46,272 nucleotides of DNA from Bacteroidota bacterium (lineage in GTDB: Bacteria; Bacteroidota; Bacteroidia; UBA8524): positions 1 to 46,272 of the forward strand of contig SBGR01000053.1 in the NCBI GenBank assembly GCA_006226545.1. The letters run 5' to 3'. The notes beneath the pieces are model-generated. The model was not told the DNA's origin, ran no database searches, and was given only the letters and a program-made list of their open reading frames with translations. The position numbers and the translations under genes are program-made. Shown here in pieces: positions 25,710 through 35,055 of the stretch (positions are counted from its first letter, which is position 1; each line of letters opens with the position of its first letter).

Positions 25710-26129
25710 TCAAGCCGAAATACGCGGCCAATTCCAGGCGTAACGTAGAATGAGTCCGAGGATAATCATTTGCAATACGGCACCTATCACCATGTGTGGC
25801 CAGGCTTCTCCTGCCAGGTTAGACAATAACAAAGGAATGTTTATCGATGCCACAATGATATTGGCTAGGCGATTCAACTTTGCCGGTAACGCAACCGAAA
25901 GGAAGATCATCATGGCCGGAGGAGCCACCATAAACATGGCCGCAATCAGAAATCCTTGGCTAATATCAAAAACAAAAACCCTCCCATTCAACATGTCTTG
26001 CAAGCTATTCGGCATGTAGAGGTGGAAATAATCCAAGTAAATGATAATAAACATCAGGCTAGCCCAAAGCGTGGCGAATTTCACCGGTACACTGACTTTC
26101 ATTTCTTCAAAAACAGAGTCTTTCTGCAT
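25710..26129 (-). CDS. Four-TM membrane protein (DUF6326-like)
   Basis: 139 aa with four hydrophobic helices (about 19-35, 57-78, 87-103 and 112-130). The segment YLDYFHLYMPNSL after TM1 resembles the DUF6326 group, from memory only. Function unknown. It lies 23 bp downstream of the outer-membrane-like gene, so the two may be co-transcribed. Confidence 0.6.
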   Translation of the reverse strand: MQKDSVFEEMKVSVPVKFATLWASLMFIIIYLDYFHLYMPNSLQDMLNGRVFVFDISQGFLIAAMFMVAPPAMMIFLSVALPAKLNRLANIIVASINIPLLLSNLAGEAWPHMVIGAVLQMIILGLILRYAWNWPRISA

Positions 26130-26152
26130 TATTTTTCAGTTGAGGTTGGACT

Positions 26153-26776
26153 TTAAAAATTGAAACCAAAATGAAGTCCCGGTTCCGGTGTGTATTTAGG
26201 CCATTTATCGTCTTTTTGCTTAAAACCGTCAGGCATTCTACTGTGAACAGGTCGGCCGGCTAAGCCCAGCGATGGCTCAATAAACCAACGATCGTTGAAG
26301 AGTTTGAAGTGGTAGCCTACACGAAAGGTATTGAAGATGTGGAAGCCATTGTCAACCTTGTTTCCTTTTTCATCTACAAAACGCTGTACCATAGGCACCA
26401 CGTGTACCGCAGCGTAAAGTCCCTTCCAGAAATAACGCTGGTAAGCCACGCCAATTCCGAATTCACGAATAAAGCCCGGGTAATTTTCTGCTGTATCGCC
26501 GTAGGCATCGCTTAAAAACGGGTTGATGCCCAGCGGACGGTCGTATTTCCAGGTAATGAGTTCGAGGGAAAGAACATCTCTGCCGGTGAGGCGGTAGCCC
26601 AAGTTAAGTTGTCCGAATTCCGGAGAGTTATCCGTGGCCAAATTGCCAAATAAAAATAGGGTGCTTCCAATAAAGTGCTTTTTGTAGCTGCTGTCTTGTT
26701 TGGTGTACTGCGCCTTTACAGACATGGAAGCTGAAAGGACTAGTGCGATGGCTATCGCTAGCGATTTCTTTTGCAT
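26153..26776 (-). CDS. Exported protein, probably outer-membrane beta-barrel
   Basis: 207 aa from the ATG at 26776 (MQKKSLAIAIALVLSASMSVKAQ), which starts the signal peptide; an ATG four codons upstream is also in frame. The mature part alternates aromatic beta strands (LNLGYRLTGRDVLSLELITW, RYFWKGLYAAVHVVPMVQRF) and ends EPGLHFGFNF, a C-terminal Phe as in barrels. Role unknown. Confidence 0.62.
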   Translation of the reverse strand: MQKKSLAIAIALVLSASMSVKAQYTKQDSSYKKHFIGSTLFLFGNLATDNSPEFGQLNLGYRLTGRDVLSLELITWKYDRPLGINPFLSDAYGDTAENYPGFIREFGIGVAYQRYFWKGLYAAVHVVPMVQRFVDEKGNKVDNGFHIFNTFRVGYHFKLFNDRWFIEPSLGLAGRPVHSRMPDGFKQKDDKWPKYTPEPGLHFGFNF

Positions 26777-26993
26777 TAAGTGTATCATGGTTGTTTATCG
26801 ATGCTGCAAAAATCGCCCGACAAAAAACCGAAAATCGTTCACTTAAGTTAAGAAATTGAGGTTAAGGTTGCGGTTGAGGCACGAAAGTAGAAGCTTCACT
26901 TCGTTTTGCTAAACATTCGTGTGAGCATTGAAACACTCCTCCAAATTCTAAATACCAGCTACTTGCAACGCACGACACATGCCCTGCTATCAC

Positions 26994-29039
26994 TCACCTC
27001 AGTACAACTTTATAGTACCCAGTTACGGTGCCGGTGGATATGCGCAACGTATAGATGCCTCGGGCAAGATGGCCTGTTTGGATTTCACTTTCCAATTGAT
27101 CCTGTGAGGCTGAAAACACCTTACGGCCATTGAGGTCGAATAAGTCGAGCGAATAGCTTTCACTCAGCTCTCCTTCAAAAGCAATATGCAATACCTTGGT
27201 GGCCGGGTTCGGGTAAACCTGAACGGCCAAATTCTTCGCTAAATCAATACCTAACAGGTTCACTTCCAGGCAATCTGAGGTATCGATACAGCCTTGTTCA
27301 TTGATGATTACAGCATAGTATCCACTGGAATCCGGTGTAAATGACTTTCCGGTGGCACCGCCAATTGTATCAAAATTATGATCGCAGCTTACCCATTGGT
27401 ACTGTCCATTATTGGTAAAAGCCGTTAGCGTTGAATTAATCCTGCCAATGGCTACATTGACGTTCGGAATAATCAAATTCAAATACACAAAACTATCTCG
27501 GTTATCGGCTGTGGTTAAGCTGTCGGTATAGCTACCACTTTGCGTCAAATACCTGTTTCCAAACTGAAATCCGTAACAAACGCTCGTATCTATTTGCGAA
27601 TAAACCGGCACATCCAATTTCCATAGTTCGGTGCCGTGGTCTAAGTCGAAAGCATGGAAATAAAGTGCTTTTCCCGTACTGGTAAAGTTGAGCGCATTAC
27701 CCGAAGGAATGCCATCCGCAATGTCTTTCACTAAAAAGGCTTTATCGCCCAGCACGGTCCAGGCTTCTTTTCCATGTATGCCATCGTCGGCATTGAAATA
27801 CAAAACATCTCCTACTGCAGTCAGGTTTAGCGGGTTGGAACCATCTACTCCCTGGCGAATGTCTTTGACCAATTCAACATCATTGCCTTCTACTACCCAG
27901 AGTTCATTTCCAGTGGAGGCCGACCCTGCAATAAAAAACATGCGATTACCCATTACCGTATTCAAGGCAATGGTTGCCTGATTCAAATCGCCGGGAACGG
28001 AAACCGGGGCAACGGTATTCCCTTGCACTCGGTATAATTTGCGGTCATTCGAATTAATTCCGGCAACATAGTAGAGGTCGTTTCCCACTACACTTAATCC
28101 ATAAGGTGATGAAGAGCCGGCTCCTGCAACAGCATCATGCACTAAGCTCAGCACATCTGCTTCCAGCTTCCAGAGCTCTTGTCCCGAGTTACCATCGTTT
28201 GCCGAAAAGTAAAGCGTATTATCCAAAACTGTAAAATGAACAAGATTGGAATTGCCTGTACCCGGATAAATGTCTTGTATCAAAAATGCCGTATCGCCTT
28301 GTGCTTTCCATAGTTCCCTCCCTGTAGTCCCAGTTTCTGAGGTGAAGTACAGTGAGTTCCCGAGTGTGGTATGCCCTAGCGGCGGTGAAAATCGGATATA
28401 AGGAATTCCTTTCACTTTGATAACCGTATCGCCATCTGTCATCCACAATTCATCCGTATCGTTTCCAATATGGGCATTGAAATAAAGCCAAGAACCAACG
28501 GCTGTCATCCGGCTCGGGGTTGAACTCAAATTTCCGGGATTGATGTCTTGTACCCTCCTGATGGAGTCGTTGTGCAATCGGTAAAGCTCGCGGCCGGTCA
28601 GGCCATCACCAGCCGAAAAGTACAGATCAGAGCCGTGAACAAAAAATTCCTCCGGTGCACTATTGCCTAAAGGATTGAGGTCTTTCACCATATAGGCCGT
28701 ATCCCCGATGGCTTTCCATAGCTCTTGGCCATGAACCCCGTCTTGAGCGCTAAAGTAAACAGCATCACCAAAACTAATCATAAGTGAAATGCCGCTATTG
28801 GATGCTCCGGGGTAGATATCGCGGACTAAAAAAGCGGAATCCCCTCTGGTCTTCCACAGCTCAAATCCGTGAATTCCGTCGTTTGCTTCAAAATAAAGTT
28901 CATCTCCTGCAGCGGTAAAGCTGTTAGGAAACGACTCTTGCGGACCAATAAAAATATCTTTTACCAAACGCGGCACTTGCGCTTGCGCTATTTGAACGGT
29001 AAAAAGAACTAAACTAAGAACTATCTGGCTACGTTTCAT
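26994..29039 (-). CDS. Secreted ELWxxDGT-repeat protein with T9SS sorting domain
   Basis: 681 aa from the ATG at 29039, chosen because it starts the signal peptide MKRSQIVLSLVLFTVQIAQA-Q; upstream in-frame ATGs would add a 54-residue non-signal leader. About ten repeats of 45-50 aa each carry the motif HGxELWKxxGD (HGFELWKTRGD, HGQELWKAIGD, TGRELWKAQGD, SGQELWKLEAD, TGNELWVVEGN, HGTELWKLDVP) and form propeller blades. The last 80 residues are a type A T9SS sorting domain (VYPNPATKVLHIAF to GYYKVVLR), directing it across the outer membrane. Function unknown; such proteins are cell-surface or secreted. Confidence 0.9.
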   Translation of the reverse strand: MKRSQIVLSLVLFTVQIAQAQVPRLVKDIFIGPQESFPNSFTAAGDELYFEANDGIHGFELWKTRGDSAFLVRDIYPGASNSGISLMISFGDAVYFSAQDGVHGQELWKAIGDTAYMVKDLNPLGNSAPEEFFVHGSDLYFSAGDGLTGRELYRLHNDSIRRVQDINPGNLSSTPSRMTAVGSWLYFNAHIGNDTDELWMTDGDTVIKVKGIPYIRFSPPLGHTTLGNSLYFTSETGTTGRELWKAQGDTAFLIQDIYPGTGNSNLVHFTVLDNTLYFSANDGNSGQELWKLEADVLSLVHDAVAGAGSSSPYGLSVVGNDLYYVAGINSNDRKLYRVQGNTVAPVSVPGDLNQATIALNTVMGNRMFFIAGSASTGNELWVVEGNDVELVKDIRQGVDGSNPLNLTAVGDVLYFNADDGIHGKEAWTVLGDKAFLVKDIADGIPSGNALNFTSTGKALYFHAFDLDHGTELWKLDVPVYSQIDTSVCYGFQFGNRYLTQSGSYTDSLTTADNRDSFVYLNLIIPNVNVAIGRINSTLTAFTNNGQYQWVSCDHNFDTIGGATGKSFTPDSSGYYAVIINEQGCIDTSDCLEVNLLGIDLAKNLAVQVYPNPATKVLHIAFEGELSESYSLDLFDLNGRKVFSASQDQLESEIQTGHLARGIYTLRISTGTVTGYYKVVLR

Positions 29040-29154
29040 TCGTGCTTTAAAACTAAGTAAATAGATTGATTTACCCGGTTTAAAAGAGCGATGTTTGTCG
29101 AAAAGCCAATTCATCAACAATGAAATGAAGCTTAAACTAGGGGCAGCATCTAGC

Positions 29155-29799
29155 CTATTTAAATTCAGTTCTCGGCCAATCCGGAATGGAGAATTCAGCA
29201 CAATCTAGCGATACCTGATTAAGTCCCACAGCAGTGTGCGTTAGGCTGTACCGTATGCCCTGATACTGGTATTTCAGATACCAGGATTTCGACTTAGCAA
29301 AATAGGCATTGAGGTGTCCGAATTGGTGATTTTGAAACCGTCCATCTTCAATTGCCAAGGTAGAATCAAACCAATACTGATGTACATAAGGACCGAGCGT
29401 ATTTGAAATGCTCCTGCACAACTTACCGAGGATGGTATCCGATTCTGAACCGAGAATTGACGACAATAAAGGTTGCCTTTCCTTACTGCAATCGCCCACA
29501 TAAATGGAATCAATGCCATAGCGAATGGCGTATTGTTTATTGCTATCCCCAAGGTACACCACAGACAAAATATCCCGACCATTGAATACCATTTTGTAGT
29601 TATTCCCTTTGACATAGAGGGTCATGGAATCTCCAAAAAGTACATTCAGCTGTGCATTGGTGAAAGTGCCATCTAAGTCGGAAACCTCCGTTTTATAGCT
29701 AATGATGCCTTCAAACGCTGAGTCAAGGTTTTCAGGTGAGTTTGAATTCGAATTACAGGAAAGCAAAAATAGAAGTAGAGGGATGGCAATTTTGTTCAT
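29155..29799 (-). CDS. Lipoprotein (DUF4412-like)
   Basis: 214 aa with a lipobox (LLLFLLSC, Cys15). The mature part starts FEGIISYKTEV and alternates strands such as TLYVKGNNYKMVFN and VVYLGDSNKQYAIRY, as in DUF4412-type lipoproteins; the match is by pattern only. It lies 13 bp downstream of the membrane protein at 29813 and probably shares its transcript. Confidence 0.6.
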   Translation of the reverse strand: MNKIAIPLLLFLLSCNSNSNSPENLDSAFEGIISYKTEVSDLDGTFTNAQLNVLFGDSMTLYVKGNNYKMVFNGRDILSVVYLGDSNKQYAIRYGIDSIYVGDCSKERQPLLSSILGSESDTILGKLCRSISNTLGPYVHQYWFDSTLAIEDGRFQNHQFGHLNAYFAKSKSWYLKYQYQGIRYSLTHTAVGLNQVSLDCAEFSIPDWPRTEFK

Positions 29800-29812
29800 G
29801 GTTTGAAATTAA

Positions 29813-30406
29813 TCAATACTTAAACACGTACAGGTATGCCAAGCTATCGTCATGCATCATGCGCACATCTATACCTATTTCTGTATTGCTATAATATTGA
29901 ACTGGGGCACGTAGCGAATTAGGTTGCCACCATTCTGTAGTGTATAGTCCGGCGCCTAAATCGAGCTTCTCTGCGGATTGAATGAGTTTGTTCTGCTTTG
30001 CAATTTCAGCACAAGCTTCTTTTTGGTATTCAAAGACCATGAATGCGGCATAATCTATCCCACCCTGATACTTGGCATGGATCACGTTCACTCGATAAGC
30101 AGCGCCATCTATCCCTGCGAACTCATTAAAGATGGAAGTTTTGGAGTGAGTCTGGTGGTTCAGGACAAAAGAAAACACTAAGGAAAGCAAGCCTAGCACA
30201 ATGCCCACATAGCGATGCACGAAGGCGGTAAAAAAGAAAATTAGTAAACATGTGAAAAGGAAAAGCAAACTATGGAACCAAGCATCCCCCACCCGATCTG
30301 CTCCCGCATGCAGCTCCCATAGCCAGAACCCTAAGAACAAAGTTAGGCCGTAAGTCAGGTTGATTAGAATTCCATATCTGAATTTGCTTGATAGAGATTT
30401 GTTCAT
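29813..30406 (-). CDS. Three-TM membrane protein of unknown function
   Basis: 197 aa. TM helices are at about 12-31, 43-63 and 66-84, followed by a soluble domain of about 110 residues. No family was recognised. The layout matches the three-TM proteins at 10844 and 12110, which suggests a lineage-specific group. Confidence 0.55.
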   Translation of the reverse strand: MNKSLSSKFRYGILINLTYGLTLFLGFWLWELHAGADRVGDAWFHSLLFLFTCLLIFFFTAFVHRYVGIVLGLLSLVFSFVLNHQTHSKTSIFNEFAGIDGAAYRVNVIHAKYQGGIDYAAFMVFEYQKEACAEIAKQNKLIQSAEKLDLGAGLYTTEWWQPNSLRAPVQYYSNTEIGIDVRMMHDDSLAYLYVFKY

Positions 30407-30478
30407 TTAGTTCTGAGATTGATTGGGTAAAACTCTAAACACGGCATTTTAGCTCTATCTGAATGAAGGATAAACCAC

Positions 30479-30982
30479 TTAATCTTTGATAAAAGAATTT
30501 AGAGGCAAACATAGGTTCGAACAACCCGAAAAATAACAAACTTCAAAAGTGTCTTGCTTCAATAGTTTTAGACGCTCTGGATTCAACTGTTTGGGGAATT
30601 TTTGTTTTAGCCCCCGGTAGGCCATGAACCTAATTTGAGCCTTATCTGAACCCAATGCACGGATCAAATCATTTGAATCAGCTAATTCAAAATACTTTTC
30701 TCGTGCAGCACATTCAATCGTGTAAGCGCTGGCAATGCCCACTTTGTCTTCATAGTAAGCCTCAAGGGTATCTAATATTTGCAAAAGCTCATCAGGTGTT
30801 CCAAAATCATCCAAGGCTATGAATTGTTGAGGAGTTCTGAAGAAGGTCTTTAATCGGTATTTCCGGTAGTCTTCCAAAGTTGATTCAAAGTCAAATTCTG
30901 GCTCTTTCGTTTCACGGATAGATGAATCATGTGAGCAAGAAGCTAGCAATATCCAAATCAGTACATACAAGTTACTTCTCAT
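30479..30982 (-). CDS. Lipoprotein of unknown function
   Basis: 167 aa with lipobox LLASC (Cys16). The mature part is helical (DELLQILDTLEAYYEDKVGIA, IRALGSDKAQIRFMAYRGLKQ), reminiscent of HEAT-like helical repeats. No family was recognised. It is divergent from the gene at 31132. Confidence 0.55.
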   Translation of the reverse strand: MRSNLYVLIWILLASCSHDSSIRETKEPEFDFESTLEDYRKYRLKTFFRTPQQFIALDDFGTPDELLQILDTLEAYYEDKVGIASAYTIECAAREKYFELADSNDLIRALGSDKAQIRFMAYRGLKQKFPKQLNPERLKLLKQDTFEVCYFSGCSNLCLPLNSFIKD

Positions 30983-31131
30983 GACTTCTTCAATACCCGG
31001 AATAAAAATAAGGTAAATCGCTTGAGTTTATGTGGTTCATAATACCTGAGTTGCAAACTCAGGATAGCGAGGGTAATGAATCCGTAAATAAACATTGCCT
31101 TCACATAAATGCCTTATCTTACCCTCTCCTC

Positions 31132-31782
31132 ATGATGAAACAAATTCAACGCTTAGGCCTAATTGTAATTTTAATCCATTTCTCTTGCAAATCCACTAGC
31201 CCGGTCATTACAGCTCAGACAAACCTGGAAAAATCCAGCATGATGAATGGCACAACCGAGCTGGATGTTTGGATCAATAAATCCCTGATTGCCGGAATTC
31301 CCTTGAGAGCTAACGACAGTCTCAGTATAATCTTAGCCAATTCAGGCATGATGCAGGATACTGCTCGCGTGATACGTCGCGATTTGAATCTTCCCTCACC
31401 TGCTATGCACTTTAGCTTTTACCGAAAAACAGACGGCAAAGCCTTTTCGCAAGACCATAGCCCGGAATTGCTTCGCTTAAGAACCGCCTACCATGACAAT
31501 TTTGGACCGGGACTCTATACTGAAGAAGGAATGGTATCCGGCGCATTGTCCAATATCCTTATGGTGGAGTTTGAGCGAGGGACCCCCGAAGCCCGAATTA
31601 AGGAAATACTAAATGCCCATAATGCAGTCAAATTCTTCCGCTGGCGGGGGCGTGTATACCACGTAGAGTTTGACAAAGGCATTGGCTACGACATCCTGAA
31701 AAAAGCCAAAAAGCTCTTTGCCTTCGAAGAGATCCAATCGGTTGAGCACCGAACCAAAGTGATTAACAGCCATACGAGGTAA
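31132..31782 (+). CDS. Lipoprotein with subtilase-prodomain-like C-terminus
   Basis: About 216 aa from the ATG at 31132 (a second ATG follows at 31135). An ATG further upstream at 31030 would precede the signal sequence by 34 residues, so it was not used. Lipobox HFSC. The last 75 residues (ILMVEFERGTPEARIKEILN, VYHVEFDKGIGYDILKKAKK, FEEIQSVEHRTKV) follow the pattern of fervidolysin/I9-type subtilase propeptides. No peptidase domain follows. It could be a free-standing protease inhibitor or a folding assistant; this is inference. Confidence 0.58.
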   Translation: MMKQIQRLGLIVILIHFSCKSTSPVITAQTNLEKSSMMNGTTELDVWINKSLIAGIPLRANDSLSIILANSGMMQDTARVIRRDLNLPSPAMHFSFYRKTDGKAFSQDHSPELLRLRTAYHDNFGPGLYTEEGMVSGALSNILMVEFERGTPEARIKEILNAHNAVKFFRWRGRVYHVEFDKGIGYDILKKAKKLFAFEEIQSVEHRTKVINSHTR

Positions 31783-31801
31783 AATTACGCTTAGGAGCAC
31801 G

Positions 31802-32269
31802 CTACTTCTTAAAGGATAAAAGCGCCTTCTCAAATAGCGCCTTATCGTCTTCATGCACGTTTACGTATCCCAGGTAGGACTTGTTTTGAATGATTTCCTT
31901 CCAATAGCGTTGATCCGTTTGCCGGCCATATACCGTGGTATCCATGGTTTCATATTCCAGCCAATTGAGCTTCCATTCGATAGTTTGGTAATTGTCCGCA
32001 TTGGGAGTTGGTAGGTATTGGTCGTTCGAAAAGTAAATCATGGAAGAATCGCTGTAACGAACCTCGAAACCGTAACCGTGTCCGCCGATAACTTGAATAA
32101 CGGTTTTAGTCTTCCCTGCTATATCGGGGCAGTACAGAGTATAACTACGTTTGTTACCGATATGCTTCTTTTGAAAGACAATCTTCTCTTTTGACAACCC
32201 TTGGTAGGTGCTTGTGCAACTTGCAATCAGCGCAAGTACCACTAGAAGTTGCCATAGCTTGTTAAACAT
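31802..32269 (-). CDS. Lipoprotein of unknown function
   Basis: 155 aa with lipobox ALIASC (Cys18). The mature region is beta-rich with a helical C-terminus (VHEDDKALFEKALLSFKK). No family was recognised. It is convergent with 31132-31782 with only 19 bp between the stops. Confidence 0.55.
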   Translation of the reverse strand: MFNKLWQLLVVLALIASCTSTYQGLSKEKIVFQKKHIGNKRSYTLYCPDIAGKTKTVIQVIGGHGYGFEVRYSDSSMIYFSNDQYLPTPNADNYQTIEWKLNWLEYETMDTTVYGRQTDQRYWKEIIQNKSYLGYVNVHEDDKALFEKALLSFKK

Positions 32270-32367
32270 AGGTTAGCGAAAATAGAATACAGAAGTTAAG
32301 TATAGGCTCCCTTGGACTCTTTAAAGCATAAAATCATCACCAAGGACTATTCCCCTCCCTCGCTCGA

Positions 32368-33144
32368 TTAATAATTTTCCAATAGAGGGCCGTTTCTCAG
32401 CACGTACTCGCCGTTTTCCGGACAAACACATTCTTGAGATTCTTTGTCCACTCTTTCTGCATCGCCCGAAAATTCGCAAAACGACTCGCTCACCCTTACC
32501 CTTCCGTTTGAAAAGTGAATGGTGGCCGAAGAGGTCAACTCAAAGTCCCATTCCTCCATCTCTGAATTGGAATACTGTCGGTTGTAAAAATAGGTTGTAG
32601 CACTGAATACCAAGGCATTGGAATCGAGGTGAATGATTTCCAAGGTGGAATCGTTTAGTTCCCAACCGCAACCACAGCTGCCTAAAAAAGCACCTGCACG
32701 TTCTGAACTTTTCACCGCCAATTCCAGGTTTCCTGTTCCATCCGTATCCAATAAGTAAATACTGTCTATCTGCTTATAGTATGCCTCAAACACCTTCCAC
32801 TGCGCATTCGTATAGATACAGGCGACACCTAAAAGGCTGATTTGCGTGAGGGGATCGGTACCAAAGGCACCCATGGTATTTGTATTGTACAAGTATTGAA
32901 ACTTCAGCGTGTCCAGCTCTTGAGCGTACTTTAGCTCAAAGCCGGCATTCAAAAAGGTATCGAGTGTGCTGAATGTTCCGAAGTACTTGATGCTTTGCAC
33001 AAAATTAAAGGTATCGAGCGAGCTCGAATCCGAAACCAATTCACCCTTTGCCTCAGTCTCTTTGCTTGTGCATAAAGCAAAAACAAACCACAATGCGAGT
33101 ACTACACTTCTGGGTTGGCATTTTACCATCGAGACTGGATTCAT
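32368..33144 (-). CDS. Exported protein of unknown function
   Basis: 258 aa with an N-terminal hydrophobic signal (VVLALWFVFALCTS); an ATG five codons in (33129) is an alternative start. The mature part holds a DTDGTGNLELAV motif like a calcium-binding FG-GAP/EF-like loop, and six cysteines in two clusters (SCGCGW, ECVCPENG), suggesting disulfides. No family was recognised. Confidence 0.55.
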   Translation of the reverse strand: MNPVSMVKCQPRSVVLALWFVFALCTSKETEAKGELVSDSSSLDTFNFVQSIKYFGTFSTLDTFLNAGFELKYAQELDTLKFQYLYNTNTMGAFGTDPLTQISLLGVACIYTNAQWKVFEAYYKQIDSIYLLDTDGTGNLELAVKSSERAGAFLGSCGCGWELNDSTLEIIHLDSNALVFSATTYFYNRQYSNSEMEEWDFELTSSATIHFSNGRVRVSESFCEFSGDAERVDKESQECVCPENGEYVLRNGPLLENY

Positions 33145-33204
33145 GTTAGGTTGGGTGACTTTAATCGACGCTAAGTTATGATCTCTAGAGAATCTTTGAA
33201 ACCA

Positions 33205-33591
33205 CTAATGCCTGACGAAATGCCTATCGATTTCAATGGTGAGTCCCTCTTTGGCATCTTCCATCCCTAAGAACAGTCCGTAACAAATGATAAGCATGGC
33301 CAAAATCGCTTGGATGCCTAAATGCCGTTTTATGTGCGGAATACGAAATTTCCGAAGTATCAACCAACTCAATAAGAGCAGTATACTTAACCCAATCAAC
33401 AACGGCAAGGCTAAATCCTGAGCTATCCTCGCTATAAGCTTATCGAGTAGTTCAATCGACTCTTCCCTTGTCTTCCCGCGTGGAGGCAAAACCCATACAG
33501 CATAGGTGAAGAAACTGAACCAAGCTAAATAAAGCGACAAACCGATGGCAACCAAATAGCTCAGTGAGGTAACTAAACTAGACTTCTTCAT
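33205..33591 (-). CDS. Three-TM membrane protein of unknown function
   Basis: 128 aa from the ATG at 33591 (MKKSSLVTSLSY); an ATG fourteen codons earlier is in frame but adds a polar leader. Hydrophobic segments are at about 6-32, 56-74 and 90-105. No recognised family. Confidence 0.5.
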   Translation of the reverse strand: MKKSSLVTSLSYLVAIGLSLYLAWFSFFTYAVWVLPPRGKTREESIELLDKLIARIAQDLALPLLIGLSILLLLSWLILRKFRIPHIKRHLGIQAILAMLIICYGLFLGMEDAKEGLTIEIDRHFVRH

Positions 33592-33743
33592 TTTAGCAGC
33601 TGACAATGGCTTCCTGATTAAGTGAAAGGTCAAGTTAATTTTTTCTAGTGAGAATAGAAGTCAACCTGTTCGGTTTACAAACCCAAGAAAGCAGGGAAAT
33701 TCAGAACATCAAAATGCACCGAAAAAGCCCCTCCATTGGTGAC

Positions 33744-33827
33744 CCTTCACTCCCTGCTCCCTGCCCTTCGCTCTCCGCCCTCCGCCCTCTACCTTTAGCT
33801 CTTAGCTCTCCGCTCTCCGCCCTCAGC
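33744..33827 (-). repeat. Heptamer array, 12 units, same family as 8640-8870
   Basis: On the plus strand twelve 7-bp units run ccttcac, tccctgc (x2), ccttcgc, tctccgc and so on to cctcagc. In complement these are gctgagg/gcggaga units. The last unit includes the stop codon of the mscS-like gene (33823-33825), so the array begins inside the gene end. Gene and array have the same relative orientation as at 8640. Confidence 0.88.
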
Positions 33828-34635
33828 TATTATGCACATGCACATCCATTTGCGGGAATGGAATATTGAGTCCTTCTTGAGCAAAGACTTCGTATACCTT
33901 TTTGTTCATATCGAAGAAAACGCCCCAGTAGTTGGCAGATTCCACCCAAGCACGTACAACAAAATTCACGGAACTATCGCCCAAAGAAGAGAGTGCAATA
34001 AAGGTTTCCGGATCTTTCAGAATACGTTCGTCTTCATCGCAAAGTCGGCGAAGCACTTCCATCGCTTTGTTGGCATCATCTCCATATCCGATACCAAAGG
34101 TCCAGTCGACACGACGTTGTGTCTGAGCGGAAAAATTAGTCATGGAACCGGTTGATAAACCACCATTCGGTATAATGATTATTTTATTATCCGGGGTATT
34201 CAGAATGGTATTGAAAATCTGAATTTCCTTTACTGTTCCGGAATAACCTTGCGCATCAATGAAGTCGCCCACTTTAAAAGGCTTGAAGATCATCAGCATC
34301 ACACCTCCCGCAAAATTCTGAAGGGTACCTGAAAGGGCCATACCTACAGCCAGACCGGCAGCACCAAGAATAGCGATGAATGAAGTCATCTCAATCCCTA
34401 CCATGCCCAATACGGTGATACCAAGCATTACCTGAAGCAGCGCCTTAACGATACCCTTTAAAAACGGACGAAGAGATGCATCGGTATTGCCTTTTTCCAA
34501 CATTTTACCAAAGCCTCTGGTAAGCGCTTTGATAATCCAGTTTCCAATAAATAACACGACAATCGCTCCAAGTAATTTCGGACCGTATTCCATGCCTTTC
34601 TCCATCAGGATTTTGATAATTTCTTCGCTGTTCAT
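33823..34635 (-). CDS. MscS-family mechanosensitive channel
   Basis: 270 aa small-conductance mechanosensitive channel protecting against hypo-osmotic shock; inner membrane, homo-heptamer by family. TM1-2 lie within about 18-90. The pore helix TM3 is AAGLAVGMALSGTLQNFAGG (about 92-111) with the Gly/Ala packing pattern, followed by FKPFKVGDFI. The beta domain contains FNTILNTPDNKIIIIPN, and the C-terminal alpha/beta domain ends FPQMDVHVHNS. The stop codon and last codon fall within a heptamer-repeat unit. Confidence 0.93.
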   Translation of the reverse strand: MNSEEIIKILMEKGMEYGPKLLGAIVVLFIGNWIIKALTRGFGKMLEKGNTDASLRPFLKGIVKALLQVMLGITVLGMVGIEMTSFIAILGAAGLAVGMALSGTLQNFAGGVMLMIFKPFKVGDFIDAQGYSGTVKEIQIFNTILNTPDNKIIIIPNGGLSTGSMTNFSAQTQRRVDWTFGIGYGDDANKAMEVLRRLCDEDERILKDPETFIALSSLGDSSVNFVVRAWVESANYWGVFFDMNKKVYEVFAQEGLNIPFPQMDVHVHNS

Positions 34636-35055
34636 TTTGAGTAGTATTTAAATTAGAAATAGTAAATCGCTTTAAAAACGATGAAGCGGCAATTTAATGA
34701 ATCAAGAAGAGAACCCTTGGTTAATTAAGCGTTAATTGGCCCATCCGCAAGACTTGGCGGTTTTTTAGTCTGTACCTAAGTGGCATAACAAGATGGTTTA
34801 GTGAAACTGAAAAGTGAAGCTATCTTTATCTCGAACGCAGGAAGGCGAACATCATCTTATCCAAAGACGATTGGCTTTCTCCCCGATATGCCCTTGACCA
34901 AGTCTAGAGGCAATTCCCAAATCCCTGTGGCTGATTCCCAATTGGTTTTATACCCTTCCTTGGTAGGGTTGAATGGAAACTTTGATTGGTTAAAGTCTTC
35001 AATTTTAAACAGTCAGCCCACATTTGCTAAAGCCGCTGCTGTAGGAGCTTGTCCT
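34636..35055. other. 420-bp gap with no convincing gene
   Basis: A plus-strand frame (34801-35082, GTG start) exists but shows no family features and overlaps the end of the next gene, so I treat it as non-coding. The gap marks the transition to the more AT-rich accessory region. Confidence 0.5.

Noticed and set aside
34741..34768. Possible terminator ccgc…gcggtttttt on the plus strand
   Set aside because: Only a 4-bp stem with an 8-nt loop and no upstream plus-strand gene to terminate.
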